From: Henningerozyma blattae CBS 6284
Taxonomy: Eukaryota; Ascomycota; Saccharomycetes; Saccharomycetales; Saccharomycetaceae
NCBI RefSeq assembly: GCF_000315915.1
Contig: NC_020186.1
Location: 2,232,001 to 2,296,000, forward strand
Direction of reading: 5' to 3'
Length of the DNA: 64,000 nt
Below, piece by piece: positions 12,835 to 22,456 of this stretch. The notes under the pieces are model-generated. The model saw only the letters and a program-made list of their open reading frames with translations. It made no database searches and had not been told where the DNA came from. The position numbers and the translations under genes were made by a program. Positions within the stretch are counted from its first letter, which is position 1; each line of letters begins with the position of its first letter.

Positions 12835-13730
12835 TAAATATCACTAGGTGTGCAACAATTTCGGTTGCCAGCTGTATATTATTGTAGTAAATAATATATT
12901 GAGTGCAGTATTTATGTATTGTTCCTTCAACATTCCCAAGGTATCTTCAAAAAGCACTATGCAATACTGTATATGCGCTTGCTTATTTAGATGATATATT
13001 GATTGTGCATAAAGATAAACAGTCTTATATGCAAGATATCCATAAAATACTACAAATTCTAAAAGATGAGAACCTGGTGTGTAAAAAAAAAAGGAAATGT
13101 CAATTTTTACAAGAATCTTTTGTTAAATTTTGATGATTTAGATTAAGAAAAAATTGTGTTATGGTTCAACAAAGTAATGTTAAAGTAGTTCAAGAAATAC
13201 TTGCTCCAAATACAACGAATGGGGCTCAATCATTACTGTAGGAATTTCACTCCTAAGTTCTAGTTACTTTCCAAAAGTATCATAGATTTTGCTAAATTGC
13301 CCCTCCATATTAGTGTTAAACCATTTCATCCGTAGAGAAGAATATTGGTTGCTGATGGACATGAGTATTACAGCATCAGGTGGTGTTTTGGAACACATAC
13401 ATAGTGGGAAGCTTTTTGATATTGTTGGTAAAAATGTTAATCCCATAAAAGTTCGGTACCCAGAATAGGTGAAATAGAATTAGTATCTATCATTCACAAT
13501 CTCGAACATTTTAAATATTATTTACATGATGGTCATTACTTTACATTAAGAACAGACCATATATCGTTGCTTGCATACCGAAGTTAAAAAGATCCTTCGT
13601 CTAGAATCTCATGCTGGCTGAATTTCTTGGCAACATTCAACTTTACTTTGAAATGCATTAAAAGTGTTTCAAAGGGAGTTTTGGTTTTAGGGATATACGT
13701 TACCCGGTGTATATCTTATAAGGGTCCAGA
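12835..13730 (+). pseudogene. Decayed Ty3/gypsy pol relic (reverse transcriptase and RNase H)
   Basis: Protein pieces in pol order but in shifting frames with stops. The reverse transcriptase catalytic region is open at 12903-13133: PSTFPRYLQK, then AYLDDILIVHKDK with the YLDD box, ILKDENLVCKKKRKCQF. Then come a connection-like piece (near 13195-13260), RNase H-like pieces (ASGGVLEHIHSGKLFDIVG near 13375) and YYLHDGHYFTLRTDHISLL near 13525-13575, then CWLNFLATFNFTLKCI near 13605. This order and these motifs are those of Ty3/gypsy elements. Upstream RT motifs, protease, integrase and flanking LTRs are not visible. It lies between RPN6 and PMT1 with no tRNA gene close by, although Ty3 targets tRNA starts. 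Confidence 0.85.
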
Positions 13731-14793
13731 GATCTGTCTGAAGATTTATTACCTCATATGCCAAGATCAAGTACAAACTCCAAAGCTCTTCTTTACATAG
13801 AGATTTTTTTTATTTTTTTATTTTATATTATTTTATTTTTCTTTAAAAAGAATCAATTCACAGTCATTGGTGAATAGAAAGATACTTGACTAGCAAATCG
13901 TTTCTTGGAACCTCATCTCTAAGTGTCACATAGCCCTTGTACCAAAATATCTATTCGTTCATGAATTTCTATTTATTATTATCAGAAATATATCGGCATG
14001 AAGCAAATTCACTAGGAAGAGTTAACAAGTGTGCAAAGTACAAGAGAGAAAAATAGAATGACCAATTGAGGAAGAAGGGTTGCTAAGTAACGGCAACAAA
14101 CATGAGATTATCACCTCGATAAAACTTACCATCTTTGTTAATGAGCTGAACGCAATTGCAAATTCTCATAGAACTGCACTTGCAAAAGCTATTCGAAAAT
14201 TAACCGCTGAATGTATGTGAAGTCCCTCCTGCTTCTCCCCACACCATTTCCCCAAACCATTCAACGACATTCCAGTATTCAGGCCCTATGAAAGAAATAG
14301 CCAAGAACGAACAAATCCCATCAAGATAAGCAATTCCCACCGAAAACTCTATCTCCACTCTGTCTTGACTATATGAAGTAATCTCCAAGGATAAAGTTTA
14401 CTCAATACGTAGAACACACATAATAAGACAGTATTACAAATAATAAGTTATACCAACGTGTATTATCCTCACAAAGAATCGTGCCACAATACTCTGAATC
14501 TCATTAACCATCAACAGAATACACCTTCTATAGACTTTAATCTATAGTATACGTACTTTCTCATACCAACTAAGGTCTTCTTTTCACCTCGCCTAGGGAT
14601 TTCGCGCAAGACTCTGAAGGCTCCTCGTCCTTCCTAAACAGGCAGCATCGCGCGACAAAAGGACACTTGTCCCCCCGGCTACTTTATCAGGCTACAGGCC
14701 ATTTCACGACTTTACCACTTCATCATTTCACCTTCAACAAGTATATAAACAAGCTTTACCGGGAATGCCTATTCATGACAAAGACCTCAGCCC
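13731..14793. other. PMT1 upstream region
   Basis: About 1.06 kb without a gene. A long T-rich tract lies near 13807-13850. From about 14580 the DNA becomes distinctly GC-rich (for example CTCGCCTAGGGATTTCGCGC and CCCCCCGGCTAC), continuing into the 5' part of PMT1. Short ORFs here (14200-14388 minus, 14667-14858 plus) have no recognisable content. Confidence 0.55.
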
Positions 14794-17700
14794 ATGTCTC
14801 TTCCGCCCTCTCCACCAAGCCCACGTGCAAATGCAGACACAATTGCAGATGTACGTGAAGACGCTCTCTCCATCGAGAAACCATTGCCATCCTTAACCGA
14901 AAAACCATCACATGCTGCTGGTGTATCAAGTGTCAGTAAATCGTCTGAAAAAAATGGTGCTGAATCATTTGTGAGTACTGAAAAATCTGCCAAATTTGCT
15001 AAAGATACTGCTGATAGATCTTTAGCGGCTAACGAATCTTTAGTGACGCCTGCTGTGCTTGCACCAGGCCCGTTTCGCCGCTACCTTGTGACTACTCCGC
15101 TTCTTCATATCACGCTTACCCCATTGGAACGTTGGGCAGTTCCCATACTGACTCTGGTCACTCTTATCGTCCGTTGTTGGTCTCTTACACAACCTCCCTC
15201 TGTAGTTTTTGACGAAGTCCATTTTGGTAAGTTTGCCGCCAAGTACGTCCGCCACGTATTCTTTTTCGATGTTCATCCACCCTTGGCCAAATTACTATTT
15301 GCTGGTATTTCATGGTTTGCTGGTTCTGATGGCCGTTTTGAATTCGATGCCATTGGAACCGAGTTCCCCACCGGTGTACCGTACGTTGCAATGCGTCTGC
15401 TATCATCACTCATGGGTGTTGGTACAGTATTAGCAATGTATTACACTTTACGTGCTTCCGGTGTTCAAGTACTTGTTGCATTACTAATGAGTGCTTGCTT
15501 GGCAGTGGAAAATGCCTTTGCTACGATCTCCCGTTACATTTTACTAGACTCACCTCTAGTGTTTTTCATTGCATTGGCCACATTGTTCTTCACACGTTAT
15601 CAATTATATGAACCACTCTCATTACAGGGTCTATTCAATTTACTTCTATCGGGATTATTCTTAGGTTGTGCTGCCTCTTCGAAATGGGTTGGTTTCTTTA
15701 CTGTTGCCTGGGTCGGCTGTCTCTCACTTATCCGTGTTTGGTTATTCCTTGGTGACCTACGTCGTTCCACAACCTCTTTGTGTCGTATCATCGCATCAAA
15801 ACTCTCTCTACTACTTTTAATCCCATTCAGTATTTATTGCATTTCATTCTACATACATTTCCAACAGTTAACTCAATACGACATTGGTGCTACTATTTTT
15901 TCACCAGAATTACGTTCCACCCTCCACGGTAATCCAGTTCCTGAAAAAGTCTTGCTTGACGTCGGTCTTGGCTCCGAAGTTACTTTACGCCACGTTGGAA
16001 CCGACGGCGGTTATTTGCACTCTCATCCTGAACCTTACCCTGAAGGTTCTGGTCAACAACAAATCACACTGTACGGCCATTCAGATCCAAATAATAAATG
16101 GCTTATTGAAGATCCAGAAATCCCCTTTGGAAGACCAGCTAGTTTCCGCAATTTAACTGATGGATCTCGTATAAGATTCCTTCATTCAATGACACAAAGA
16201 AGACTTCATTCGCACGATCACAAATGCCCTGTGTCTACTTATAGTGACTGGCAAAAGGAAGTTTCTGCATATGGTAACCCAGGGTTCAATGGTGATCCTA
16301 ATGATGATTGGATTGTGGAAATTGATAAGGAACATTCTGAACCAGGTGAAGCACAAATACGTGTTCAAGCTATGCGTACCAAATTCAGATTAAGACATGC
16401 GTTAATGAGTTGTTATTTATTTTCTCATGATGTGAAATTACCCGAATGGGGTCATGGTCAACAAGAAGTTACATGTGCTTATATGGGTAAACCAGACTTG
16501 TTATTATGGCAAGTAGAGGATAATGAAAGAATCGATGATGACGTTGCTGTAGCACAGACCATTTCTTACAAGACACCTTCTTTTTGGCAAAAATTCGTCG
16601 AAGTAAATCGTGTCATGTATTCTTCAAATAATAAGCTTACAGGCTCACATCCTTACCAATCACAACCTCAAGATTGGCCATTTTTGAAAAGAGGTATTTC
16701 TTATTGGGGCAGACCTTACAAACAAATCTATTTCATGGGTAATGCTGTAGTGTGGTGGAGTACCACATTCTCCCTAGTGGCATTTATCATGATTGCTCTT
16801 TTAGAATTAATCATGTGGCAATTAAATTATCGTGTTTTACAAGATCCAGAGATTATTAATTTTTTCATTCAATCGTTTGAATTTGCCCTCGGGTATGCAT
16901 TACATTACGTTCCATTTTTCTTTATGGGACGTCAATTATATTTACATCATTATTTACCTGCCTACTATTATGGTATTTTGGTCCTATCACATATGTTAAA
17001 CATACTGGTTACATATGTTTTCCGTAACAAAAAAAATGTGGCATATGTGATTTTATTCGTTTACATAACTTGTACATTGAAATTTTACCAAACTTATAAA
17101 CCTTTGAGTTCTGGTGAGTTGTGGACGAAATCTCAATGTGAAAAATCTCGTCTTTTACAAGGCTGGGATTATCATTGTTTCAATTACTTGGACTCAATGG
17201 AAGATTATTCTAGTTTACCAAGTGAAGTTTTTGAAACAGAAATCGTTGCTCCATACGTTTCAAACCAATTTACTTTTAATGAACCAGATGAACCATTAGC
17301 TTTACCAGAGGATAATTATGATAATACTGATGATGCCGATGAAGAAGATTTCAAACGTCAACAACAATTATTACAACAACAGTTCCAACAACAACAACAA
17401 CAACTACAGCAACAGTTCCAACAACAACAACAAGAGTTGCAAAGAAGGTACAACCAAAGGGGTGCACAAGGGCAATACGCTCCTCCACCTGGCGTCCATA
17501 ATCCTGGTGCTAATGCCCCTCCTCCTAATGTTGCTCCTGGCTCTTACGTAAAACCTCCTAATCAAAAACAAGAAGAAAGAAAACAAAAAATGGAGGAACG
17601 TAAAAGAGAAAGAGTTCAAAGAGAATATAAAAAATTTGCAGAAAAAATAGGTACCGCCACAGACGCAGAACGTAATAAAAACTTGAACGTTGATGAAAAA

Positions 17701-17865
17701 CTAAAGCAAGTAGATGAAATCTTAGAAAGAGCTCAAGGCCATGCCAAATTCGTAGACCAAGACGGTAATGAAATCCCGGAAAATATGGTCAAACAATTGT
17801 TACAAAATAGTGGAGGGTATATCATTGGCTCAACAAAGAGAGTCGTAGGTCCCCGTCAAACCTAG
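14794..17865 (+). CDS. PMT1: Pmt1-type protein O-mannosyltransferase with Q-rich tail insert
   Basis: An ER multi-spanning enzyme that transfers mannose from dolichol-phosphate-mannose to Ser/Thr of secretory proteins, normally as a Pmt1-Pmt2 dimer. The N-terminal luminal-loop motif has the essential acidic pair (VVFDEVHFGKFAAKYVRH, Asp140-Glu141) followed by DVHPPLAK. Three MIR repeats span about residues 395-590 (GGYLHSHPEPYPEGSGQQQ, RRLHSHDHK, LRHALMSCYLFSHDVKLPEWGHGQQEV). C-terminal membrane segments contain LHHYLPAYYYGIL. The C-terminus FVDQDGNEIPENMVKQLLQ resembles that of S. cerevisiae Pmt1, which favours PMT1 over PMT5. Length is 1023 versus 817 residues: the N-terminus is longer and a Q-rich stretch (about 850-881), Pro/Ala-rich segment and charged coiled coil are inserted before the tail. 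The first third of the gene is visibly more GC-rich than the rest. The start at 14794 precedes the family region by about 110 residues. Confidence 0.9.
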   Translation: MSLPPSPPSPRANADTIADVREDALSIEKPLPSLTEKPSHAAGVSSVSKSSEKNGAESFVSTEKSAKFAKDTADRSLAANESLVTPAVLAPGPFRRYLVTTPLLHITLTPLERWAVPILTLVTLIVRCWSLTQPPSVVFDEVHFGKFAAKYVRHVFFFDVHPPLAKLLFAGISWFAGSDGRFEFDAIGTEFPTGVPYVAMRLLSSLMGVGTVLAMYYTLRASGVQVLVALLMSACLAVENAFATISRYILLDSPLVFFIALATLFFTRYQLYEPLSLQGLFNLLLSGLFLGCAASSKWVGFFTVAWVGCLSLIRVWLFLGDLRRSTTSLCRIIASKLSLLLLIPFSIYCISFYIHFQQLTQYDIGATIFSPELRSTLHGNPVPEKVLLDVGLGSEVTLRHVGTDGGYLHSHPEPYPEGSGQQQITLYGHSDPNNKWLIEDPEIPFGRPASFRNLTDGSRIRFLHSMTQRRLHSHDHKCPVSTYSDWQKEVSAYGNPGFNGDPNDDWIVEIDKEHSEPGEAQIRVQAMRTKFRLRHALMSCYLFSHDVKLPEWGHGQQEVTCAYMGKPDLLLWQVEDNERIDDDVAVAQTISYKTPSFWQKFVEVNRVMYSSNNKLTGSHPYQSQPQDWPFLKRGISYWGRPYKQIYFMGNAVVWWSTTFSLVAFIMIALLELIMWQLNYRVLQDPEIINFFIQSFEFALGYALHYVPFFFMGRQLYLHHYLPAYYYGILVLSHMLNILVTYVFRNKKNVAYVILFVYITCTLKFYQTYKPLSSGELWTKSQCEKSRLLQGWDYHCFNYLDSMEDYSSLPSEVFETEIVAPYVSNQFTFNEPDEPLALPEDNYDNTDDADEEDFKRQQQLLQQQFQQQQQQLQQQFQQQQQELQRRYNQRGAQGQYAPPPGVHNPGANAPPPNVAPGSYVKPPNQKQEERKQKMEERKRERVQREYKKFAEKIGTATDAERNKNLNVDEKLKQVDEILERAQGHAKFVDQDGNEIPENMVKQLLQNSGGYIIGSTKRVVGPRQT

Positions 17866-19195
17866 CCGATTTTCTAACTAACATTTATTTTTCTAACTAT
17901 TCTATAACTATACCTTTATAACCATTTTATTTATGTATTATCAAAGATATTAATTTTAAAAACTTGTATTTTAATATATATTTAATCATCCTTGGATACT
18001 TGAAATTCAAATTGATTGACTAACCATTTTTGTTTAAACTTTTGTAATATCCATTTCAACCTTTGTTATCCTTTATTACTTTCTCTCTCGTATTTCATAC
18101 AGCTAAAGAAGCAATACTTTGAAAGTATTGATTTTTTCTTTTTTTTATATACTATTACTTTACTGATGTCGTTTAGTTTTGATATACAACCAAATTTAGC
18201 CAGATTCTCTTCTTTAAAGGAAGCTCAGTTCGTCTCCTTTAAGAAGTTTATATGACTTCATTGATTGCTATTATAGATGGAGAATGTGTACAATAGGTAC
18301 ATACTTGTATTATTTTCAAAATATCAAGAAATTCTATTTTGGCAAGTAGAATTTCATTAGCACTCAACTGTCGTTGATCTGGTTCAAAAATATTTAACAA
18401 ATCGTTTATCAACTACTTCAATAGGAAAAGCAAAGCCTTAACAGTAGAAAAATCTAATTTCCTTTGAACTAGCACCAAAACTACGATGACTTGAAATACT
18501 GGTTGTCTATCTCTTTAAGCCGTAATATATTGGATACCCAACATTTGTTTTTTTATTGATTTCACTTTTTAGTTTCTTCATGTTATAAGAAATTACATTT
18601 TTAGTGCTAAGGGGTAGCGATAAAGTATTTTTAAAGATTACTTTTAGAAAAGGCTCAGAGTACTAAACTTCTTCAATGGAAATAGTAAATCTTACGAAGA
18701 AGAGTTCAAAGGATGGTTGAAAGAGAGTTTGTAGTACATTTTGAGGTTCCGGCTAAATAGGAAGAAGAATTATGGATAATTGAGCAAAATTGTTTTTCAA
18801 GATAAAAATGATTCATTCTACTTCCCATAATATGCTTAGATATAAGCCGTTCATAGCTAACTCAACATGCAGTACGAATATCTGAAATTTCATTTTGCTC
18901 AATACATTTTTATTTTTTATTATTAATATATAATGATCATTAACCAAAGCACTAGTCCACTTACTCAATGGCAAAAGATATTCAACTAAGACAAAAAAAA
19001 GAACAACAGTCATGGTCAGATAATCTGATACGGTGGGTGACTGTATTAAAATTATATGCAAATGTTGTAAGCTGGTATCCATATGTTGTGACTATTTACT
19101 AAATCTCTATCGAGTAAACCATTCAAATAAACGGTTTTATAGATATAAAAATTGTTCAATACTCTTTTAAATTCTATTATGATTTTCATAAATCA
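17866..19195. other. Gene-free stretch right of PMT1
   Basis: About 1.3 kb without an intact gene. A short open stretch starting ATG 18166 gives a 29-residue MSFSFDIQPNLARFSSLKEA... peptide with no recognisable family, and broken protein-like pieces continue to about 18430. It may be a gene relic, but I cannot name it. I see no SRP14 or PMT5 sequence, which S. cerevisiae has between PMT1 and UBX3. Confidence 0.4.
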
Positions 19196-19730
19196 TGTTG
19201 ACATAGAACTAAGAATGAACTTCTTGAATCCAACGTCACTAACTCAATTACAAAACACAAGCACCTATGCCCACTGATTGAACCTTATCGATCTCCGATA
19301 TCGCTACTATGAATCATAAACAATACCAAACATATCAACACATGTAATTAAAGCCACATATGAGATAAATTAATGAGTCATTAATGCCAATTGACCAATA
19401 GCTAATAGTCAATTACAGCTATTAACGTGCCTACATACAAAAATAAAACATATATAAAGGGGCAAGATTTCTTTGTTTCATCGTGAACTTTTCTTAAATT
19501 TCTCTTATATAGAAAGAAAAAGAAACCACCAAGCAAAGAAGCAAGGATCTTCTCTCTACACTCTATACTATCTATTCTGTTTATATTTCTAACATCCTCA
19601 TCTCTATTTTGTTTGCGTCACTTTAATTTCATTTTATGATTAATATTGACGATTCTGGCATACTCTCTTATTGCTGTTACTATTGCTCAATATTTCCCCT
19701 TTTACCTAATATCTTTATTTGTTGATAACA
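19196..19730 (-). mobile_element. LTR, family 2 (Ty1/copia-like)
   Basis: A 535-bp TG...CA block homologous along its length to 57747-58412. Shared islands include the AACTAAGAAT end, ATATGAGAT, TATATAAA followed by GGACAAGATTT-type sequence, AAGCAAAGAAGCAAG, and CTGTTACTATTGCTCAATAT. Polarity is minus: the last nine bases read ATGTCAACA, equivalent to ATGCCAACA in the other copy, where a Gag-like frame runs out of the LTR. No 5-bp target duplication is evident, so flanks have probably rearranged. It ends 10 bp from the next LTR (19741). Confidence 0.7.
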
Positions 19731-19740
19731 GTAAGTCAAT

Positions 19741-20153
19741 TGTTGTAGACGAGATCGACTTTATACTCATCTACAAGTTGCTAACTAGAAATTGTACACA
19801 ACACTGAGCAGCTGCTAGTTGCATCCCTATGAATATCTGTCCGATGCATAATCTCTATTAGTTAGCCAGCATTACTCAAACTGTGAACTACTACCCTTGT
19901 AAGTAAGTTTATAAACAGAACATTTAAAGTAAAATGGAAAAGCTGGCGTTGACCTTTGAAAAGTATTTAAAGGCCAGCTTTTCAGACTTAAGACATAAAT
20001 TTATAGTTCGTTCACATAGTTATTTAGTTTAAAAAAACAACAATTATATTCGTAAGTTCGAAGTATTAACTGGTGTTAAGTTAATAAGATTGTTAAGTTT
20101 AGTTTTGGTAATTATTATTTAAGTGTATCATACTCCTAAGTTGGTTTACAACA
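19741..20153 (+). mobile_element. Probable sigma-like (Ty3-type) LTR at tRNA-Ala
   Basis: Starts TGTTGTAGAC and ends TTTACAACA, the same end types as the Ty3 LTR of S. cerevisiae. It has a promoter-like AAGTATTTAAAGGC followed by ATAAATTTATAGTTCGTTCACAT. The latter is shared with 57150-57568 (ATAAGTTTATAGTTCGTTCATAT). Flanks TCAAT and ACAAT agree at 4 of 5 bases, a possible target duplication. The right end is 16 bp from the tRNA-Ala 5' end, the distance at which Ty3 integrates at Pol III start sites. Boundaries and family are inferred from this combination; overall similarity to the other copy is weak. Confidence 0.55.
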
Positions 20154-20169
20154 ACAATCAGAATAATAT

Positions 20170-20242
20170 GGGCGTGTGGCGTAGTTGGTAGCGCGCTCCC
20201 TTAGCATGGGAGAGGTCTTCGGTTCGACTCCGGACTCGTCCA
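20170..20242 (+). tRNA. tRNA-Ala(AGC)
   Basis: A 73-nt cloverleaf beginning GGGCGTGTGGCGTAGTTGG, with anticodon arm CTCCCTTAGCATGGGAG (anticodon AGC, read as IGC), T-arm GTTCGACTC and acceptor 3' strand ACTCGTCC plus A. It is near-identical to the yeast alanine tRNA. No intron. There is no T-run before the next tRNA gene four bases on, so transcription should read through into tRNA-Gly. Confidence 0.97.
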
Positions 20243-20246
20243 GTCG

Positions 20247-20317
20247 GCGCAAGTGGTTTAGTGGTAAAATCCAACGTTGCCATCGTTGGGCCCCCGGTTC
20301 GATTCCGGGCTTGCGCA
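20247..20317 (+). tRNA. tRNA-Gly(GCC)
   Basis: A 71-nt cloverleaf beginning GCGCAAGTGGTTTAGTGG, with anticodon arm AACGTTGCCATCGTT (anticodon GCC), T-arm CCCCCGGTTCGATTCCGGG and acceptor closing CTTGCGC plus A. By memory it matches the S. cerevisiae gene base for base. It is separated from tRNA-Ala by GTCG only. The Pol III terminator TTTT begins at 20319, so the pair looks like one transcription unit. Confidence 0.97.
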
Positions 20318-20483
20318 GTTTTATTTTTGACAAGTTTTGGGGTGTCACGTGACTGGGCGGCTAATTATTTTTAACCGCTTTATTAATATTGCAAAGTATA
20401 CACCACATAAATAAATTCTTAAAAATTAATTTAATTAGGTAATTTAATATTAATTTCGTCATAATATAACTGTAATATAAAAA

Positions 20484-20936
20484 TGACCAGCGGTCGAACT
20501 GTTCAAAATATTGTTGCTCATAGTTTAATTCTTAGTTAAGTAATCTGTTTGAATAATTATTATATTATTATTATAAAAAATCTCCTTGATTCTTTCGAAA
20601 GGGAATATATAATATATACAGGATATACAATGAACAGTTATAAACTTTTGGGATATTTTCGTGGTAATTTATACTCCAAAAAATGGACAGATCCACCATC
20701 AACGAATTGATGGTCTGATATTAAAATAGAACCTATCACATGCTAATACCTTCTTAATAGCACTACTTGGGTATTTTTAGTAGTAAGACCATGTATGCTT
20801 AATGCATGTTGGATTATTCTTTTTTATTAAGTTATTATTAGTTGTTGTATAAAGCCACAATTACGACTAAATTCATACTTTACTAGCTGTTAACACAAAT
20901 CCACGACTTATGACACATAATGCCACTGCTCTGACA
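20484..20936 (-). mobile_element. Solo LTR, family 1 (Ty1/copia-like)
   Basis: 453 bp with TG...CA ends, flanked by AAAAA on both sides (20479-20483, 20937-20941), consistent with a 5-bp target duplication. It is the full-length relative of the deleted copy at 583-982. On the minus strand it ends with the open frame ATGAGCAACAATATTTTG..., the presumed Gag start. The inverted partner is at 56364-56815. Confidence 0.88.
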
Positions 20937-21172
20937 AAAAAGGTTTCCCCTGTGATAGAAGCAAGCTAGACAGTCGAATGTAAATAGAAAGTATTTATTT
21001 TATTCTTTTTTTTGAATTAGCTGAAATTTACACATAGTTTAAAAAACTTAGTCTCAAAATATATCGCCAAGTATTATCTGTTATACCCTACAATCCATTG
21101 AATTTGTTAAAATTGATTGACTCTTATATAAACATTCTATGTTATATATTGTTTTATTCTACCAAGTATCAC

Positions 21173-22456
21173 CTACAATTCAGATTCCACTAATACACTG
21201 CCAGAAGGATATAGAAGAGGTTCATCCTTGAGTACCAAATTTTTATCCAATTCCTTTCTTGGTGCCGGTGTTACTAGTCGAAATCCATAGTCATATACAA
21301 AACTTTCAAATTCATTCTCATCACCATGGAATTCTTCTTCGGACTCTAATAGTCCCTTCTCACGTAGCACCACATATACATATATATCCTCTACATGACA
21401 GTCACTTTTAAATCGTTCAACAACTCTTACACCATCCTCAAATCTAATAGCTAACCTGCATGAATCTTCATTATCACCACATCTTAATCTAGATTTCCTC
21501 CATAATAACCAGTTTCGACTTTTGACTCGATATTCATTAGCTATACGTGCAGCGTCGGCTCTTTCTTGATCACGTCTTTGATCTCGACGTAATGATTCTC
21601 TATATCTAGAGTCTTGTTGCTCTCTGATAATTCTTTCCAGAGCGATATTTTGCTTTTGTTGACGTAACTGTAATAATTCGTTATAATTCTTATTAAGAAT
21701 TGTCTCTAAATAATCACTTTCATATTTACTCAGATTTCCTTCTAATTTACCCTTCATCTCCATAACTTTATTAGAGTTCAAACTGATGACAGCTAAAAAG
21801 GGTAATTCACGAATCTTCATTGCATTTACAATTTGTAACCCTTCAGATGTAACCACATCTCCAAACCATAACAATATCTGATATTTATTTACTAAATTAA
21901 TAAAATTCTCTGTGCATAATATTTCCTCCAGATAATTAGTACTATTGTCTAATAATGGATCATGTAAATATATTAATCCATATTTACATTGTTCTGTACA
22001 GATATCGAGAAGATCAGTATATGTTCCTTTTATAATTTCATCCCGTAAACGACCATCGTTTAAATTATATAATGTGTTGAAGTCAAAGCGTTCACTTAAA
22101 GTGTTTTCTTCATCAATTAATGACTTAGAAATATTCCTTGTTTGACATTCCAAAATTAACATATCCATTAAATTATTTAATTGTGTAATTCGATCAACAG
22201 TTTGACTAGGATGTCTATCATAAAAACATAACATTCTTTTAAATGGTTTAAAGATATCCATAACATTGAAAGCTAATGTAATTACAAAATATAGTATGAT
22301 AAATGGAGCTTGGAATATCTTAGCACACAATCGTTCGATAGCTGGTAATCTTTGTAAATTAGCTTCATTATCACTTATACCATGATTTGATTCAATAGTT
22401 TCTCCTTGCGAAGTTGGGGCTTCTTGAAATCCACCCGGAATAGAATTAAGTGACAT
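21173..22456 (-). CDS. UBX3: Ubx3-like UBX-domain protein (FAF2/UBXD8 type)
   Basis: 427 residues. A hydrophobic segment at about 51-69 (PFIILYFVITLAFNVMDIF) fits the hairpin that puts UBXD8-type proteins in the ER or endocytic membrane. It is followed by a thioredoxin-like UAS domain (about 140-250; GLIYLHDPLL, YLEEILCTENF, LPFLAVISLNSNKVMEM). A charged Gln/Arg coiled coil follows (about 270-315, EREQ/RDQRRDQERADAARIANEYR type), then a C-terminal UBX domain (CRLAIRFEDGVRVVERFKSDCHVEDIYVYV...). UBX domains bind Cdc48; in S. cerevisiae Ubx3 is linked to clathrin-mediated endocytosis. The neighbour RAM1 is the same as in S. cerevisiae (YDL091C-YDL090C), which favours UBX3 over the other ER member, UBX2. 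Confidence 0.85.
   Translation of the reverse strand: MSLNSIPGGFQEAPTSQGETIESNHGISDNEANLQRLPAIERLCAKIFQAPFIILYFVITLAFNVMDIFKPFKRMLCFYDRHPSQTVDRITQLNNLMDMLILECQTRNISKSLIDEENTLSERFDFNTLYNLNDGRLRDEIIKGTYTDLLDICTEQCKYGLIYLHDPLLDNSTNYLEEILCTENFINLVNKYQILLWFGDVVTSEGLQIVNAMKIRELPFLAVISLNSNKVMEMKGKLEGNLSKYESDYLETILNKNYNELLQLRQQKQNIALERIIREQQDSRYRESLRRDQRRDQERADAARIANEYRVKSRNWLLWRKSRLRCGDNEDSCRLAIRFEDGVRVVERFKSDCHVEDIYVYVVLREKGLLESEEEFHGDENEFESFVYDYGFRLVTPAPRKELDKNLVLKDEPLLYPSGSVLVESEL

Larger units (their letters stand above)
20153..20940 (+). repeat. Inverted repeat, left copy (tRNA-Ala, tRNA-Gly, family-1 LTR)
   Basis: About 788 bp that recur in inverted orientation at 56360-57146. The tRNA pair and the 166 bp between tRNA-Gly and the LTR are essentially identical; only the 4-bp tRNA spacer differs (GTCG here, GTCA there). 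The LTR half nearest the tRNAs has only about three differences, while the distal third is clearly more diverged. Homology stops at the LTR edge on one side and about 17 bp upstream of tRNA-Ala on the other. Confidence 0.97.

Noticed and set aside
12903..13133. A functional small gene
   Set aside because: It is the YLDD part of a degraded Ty3/gypsy reverse transcriptase; flanking frames continue the same pol homology with stops.
20344..20353. GTCACGTGAC as a centromere CDEI element (also near 56945, 59039, 2608)
   Set aside because: No properly spaced AT-rich CDEII followed by a TGTTT...CCGAA CDEIII was found beside any of them. The 20344 copy is duplicated in the inverted repeat, which a centromere would not be.
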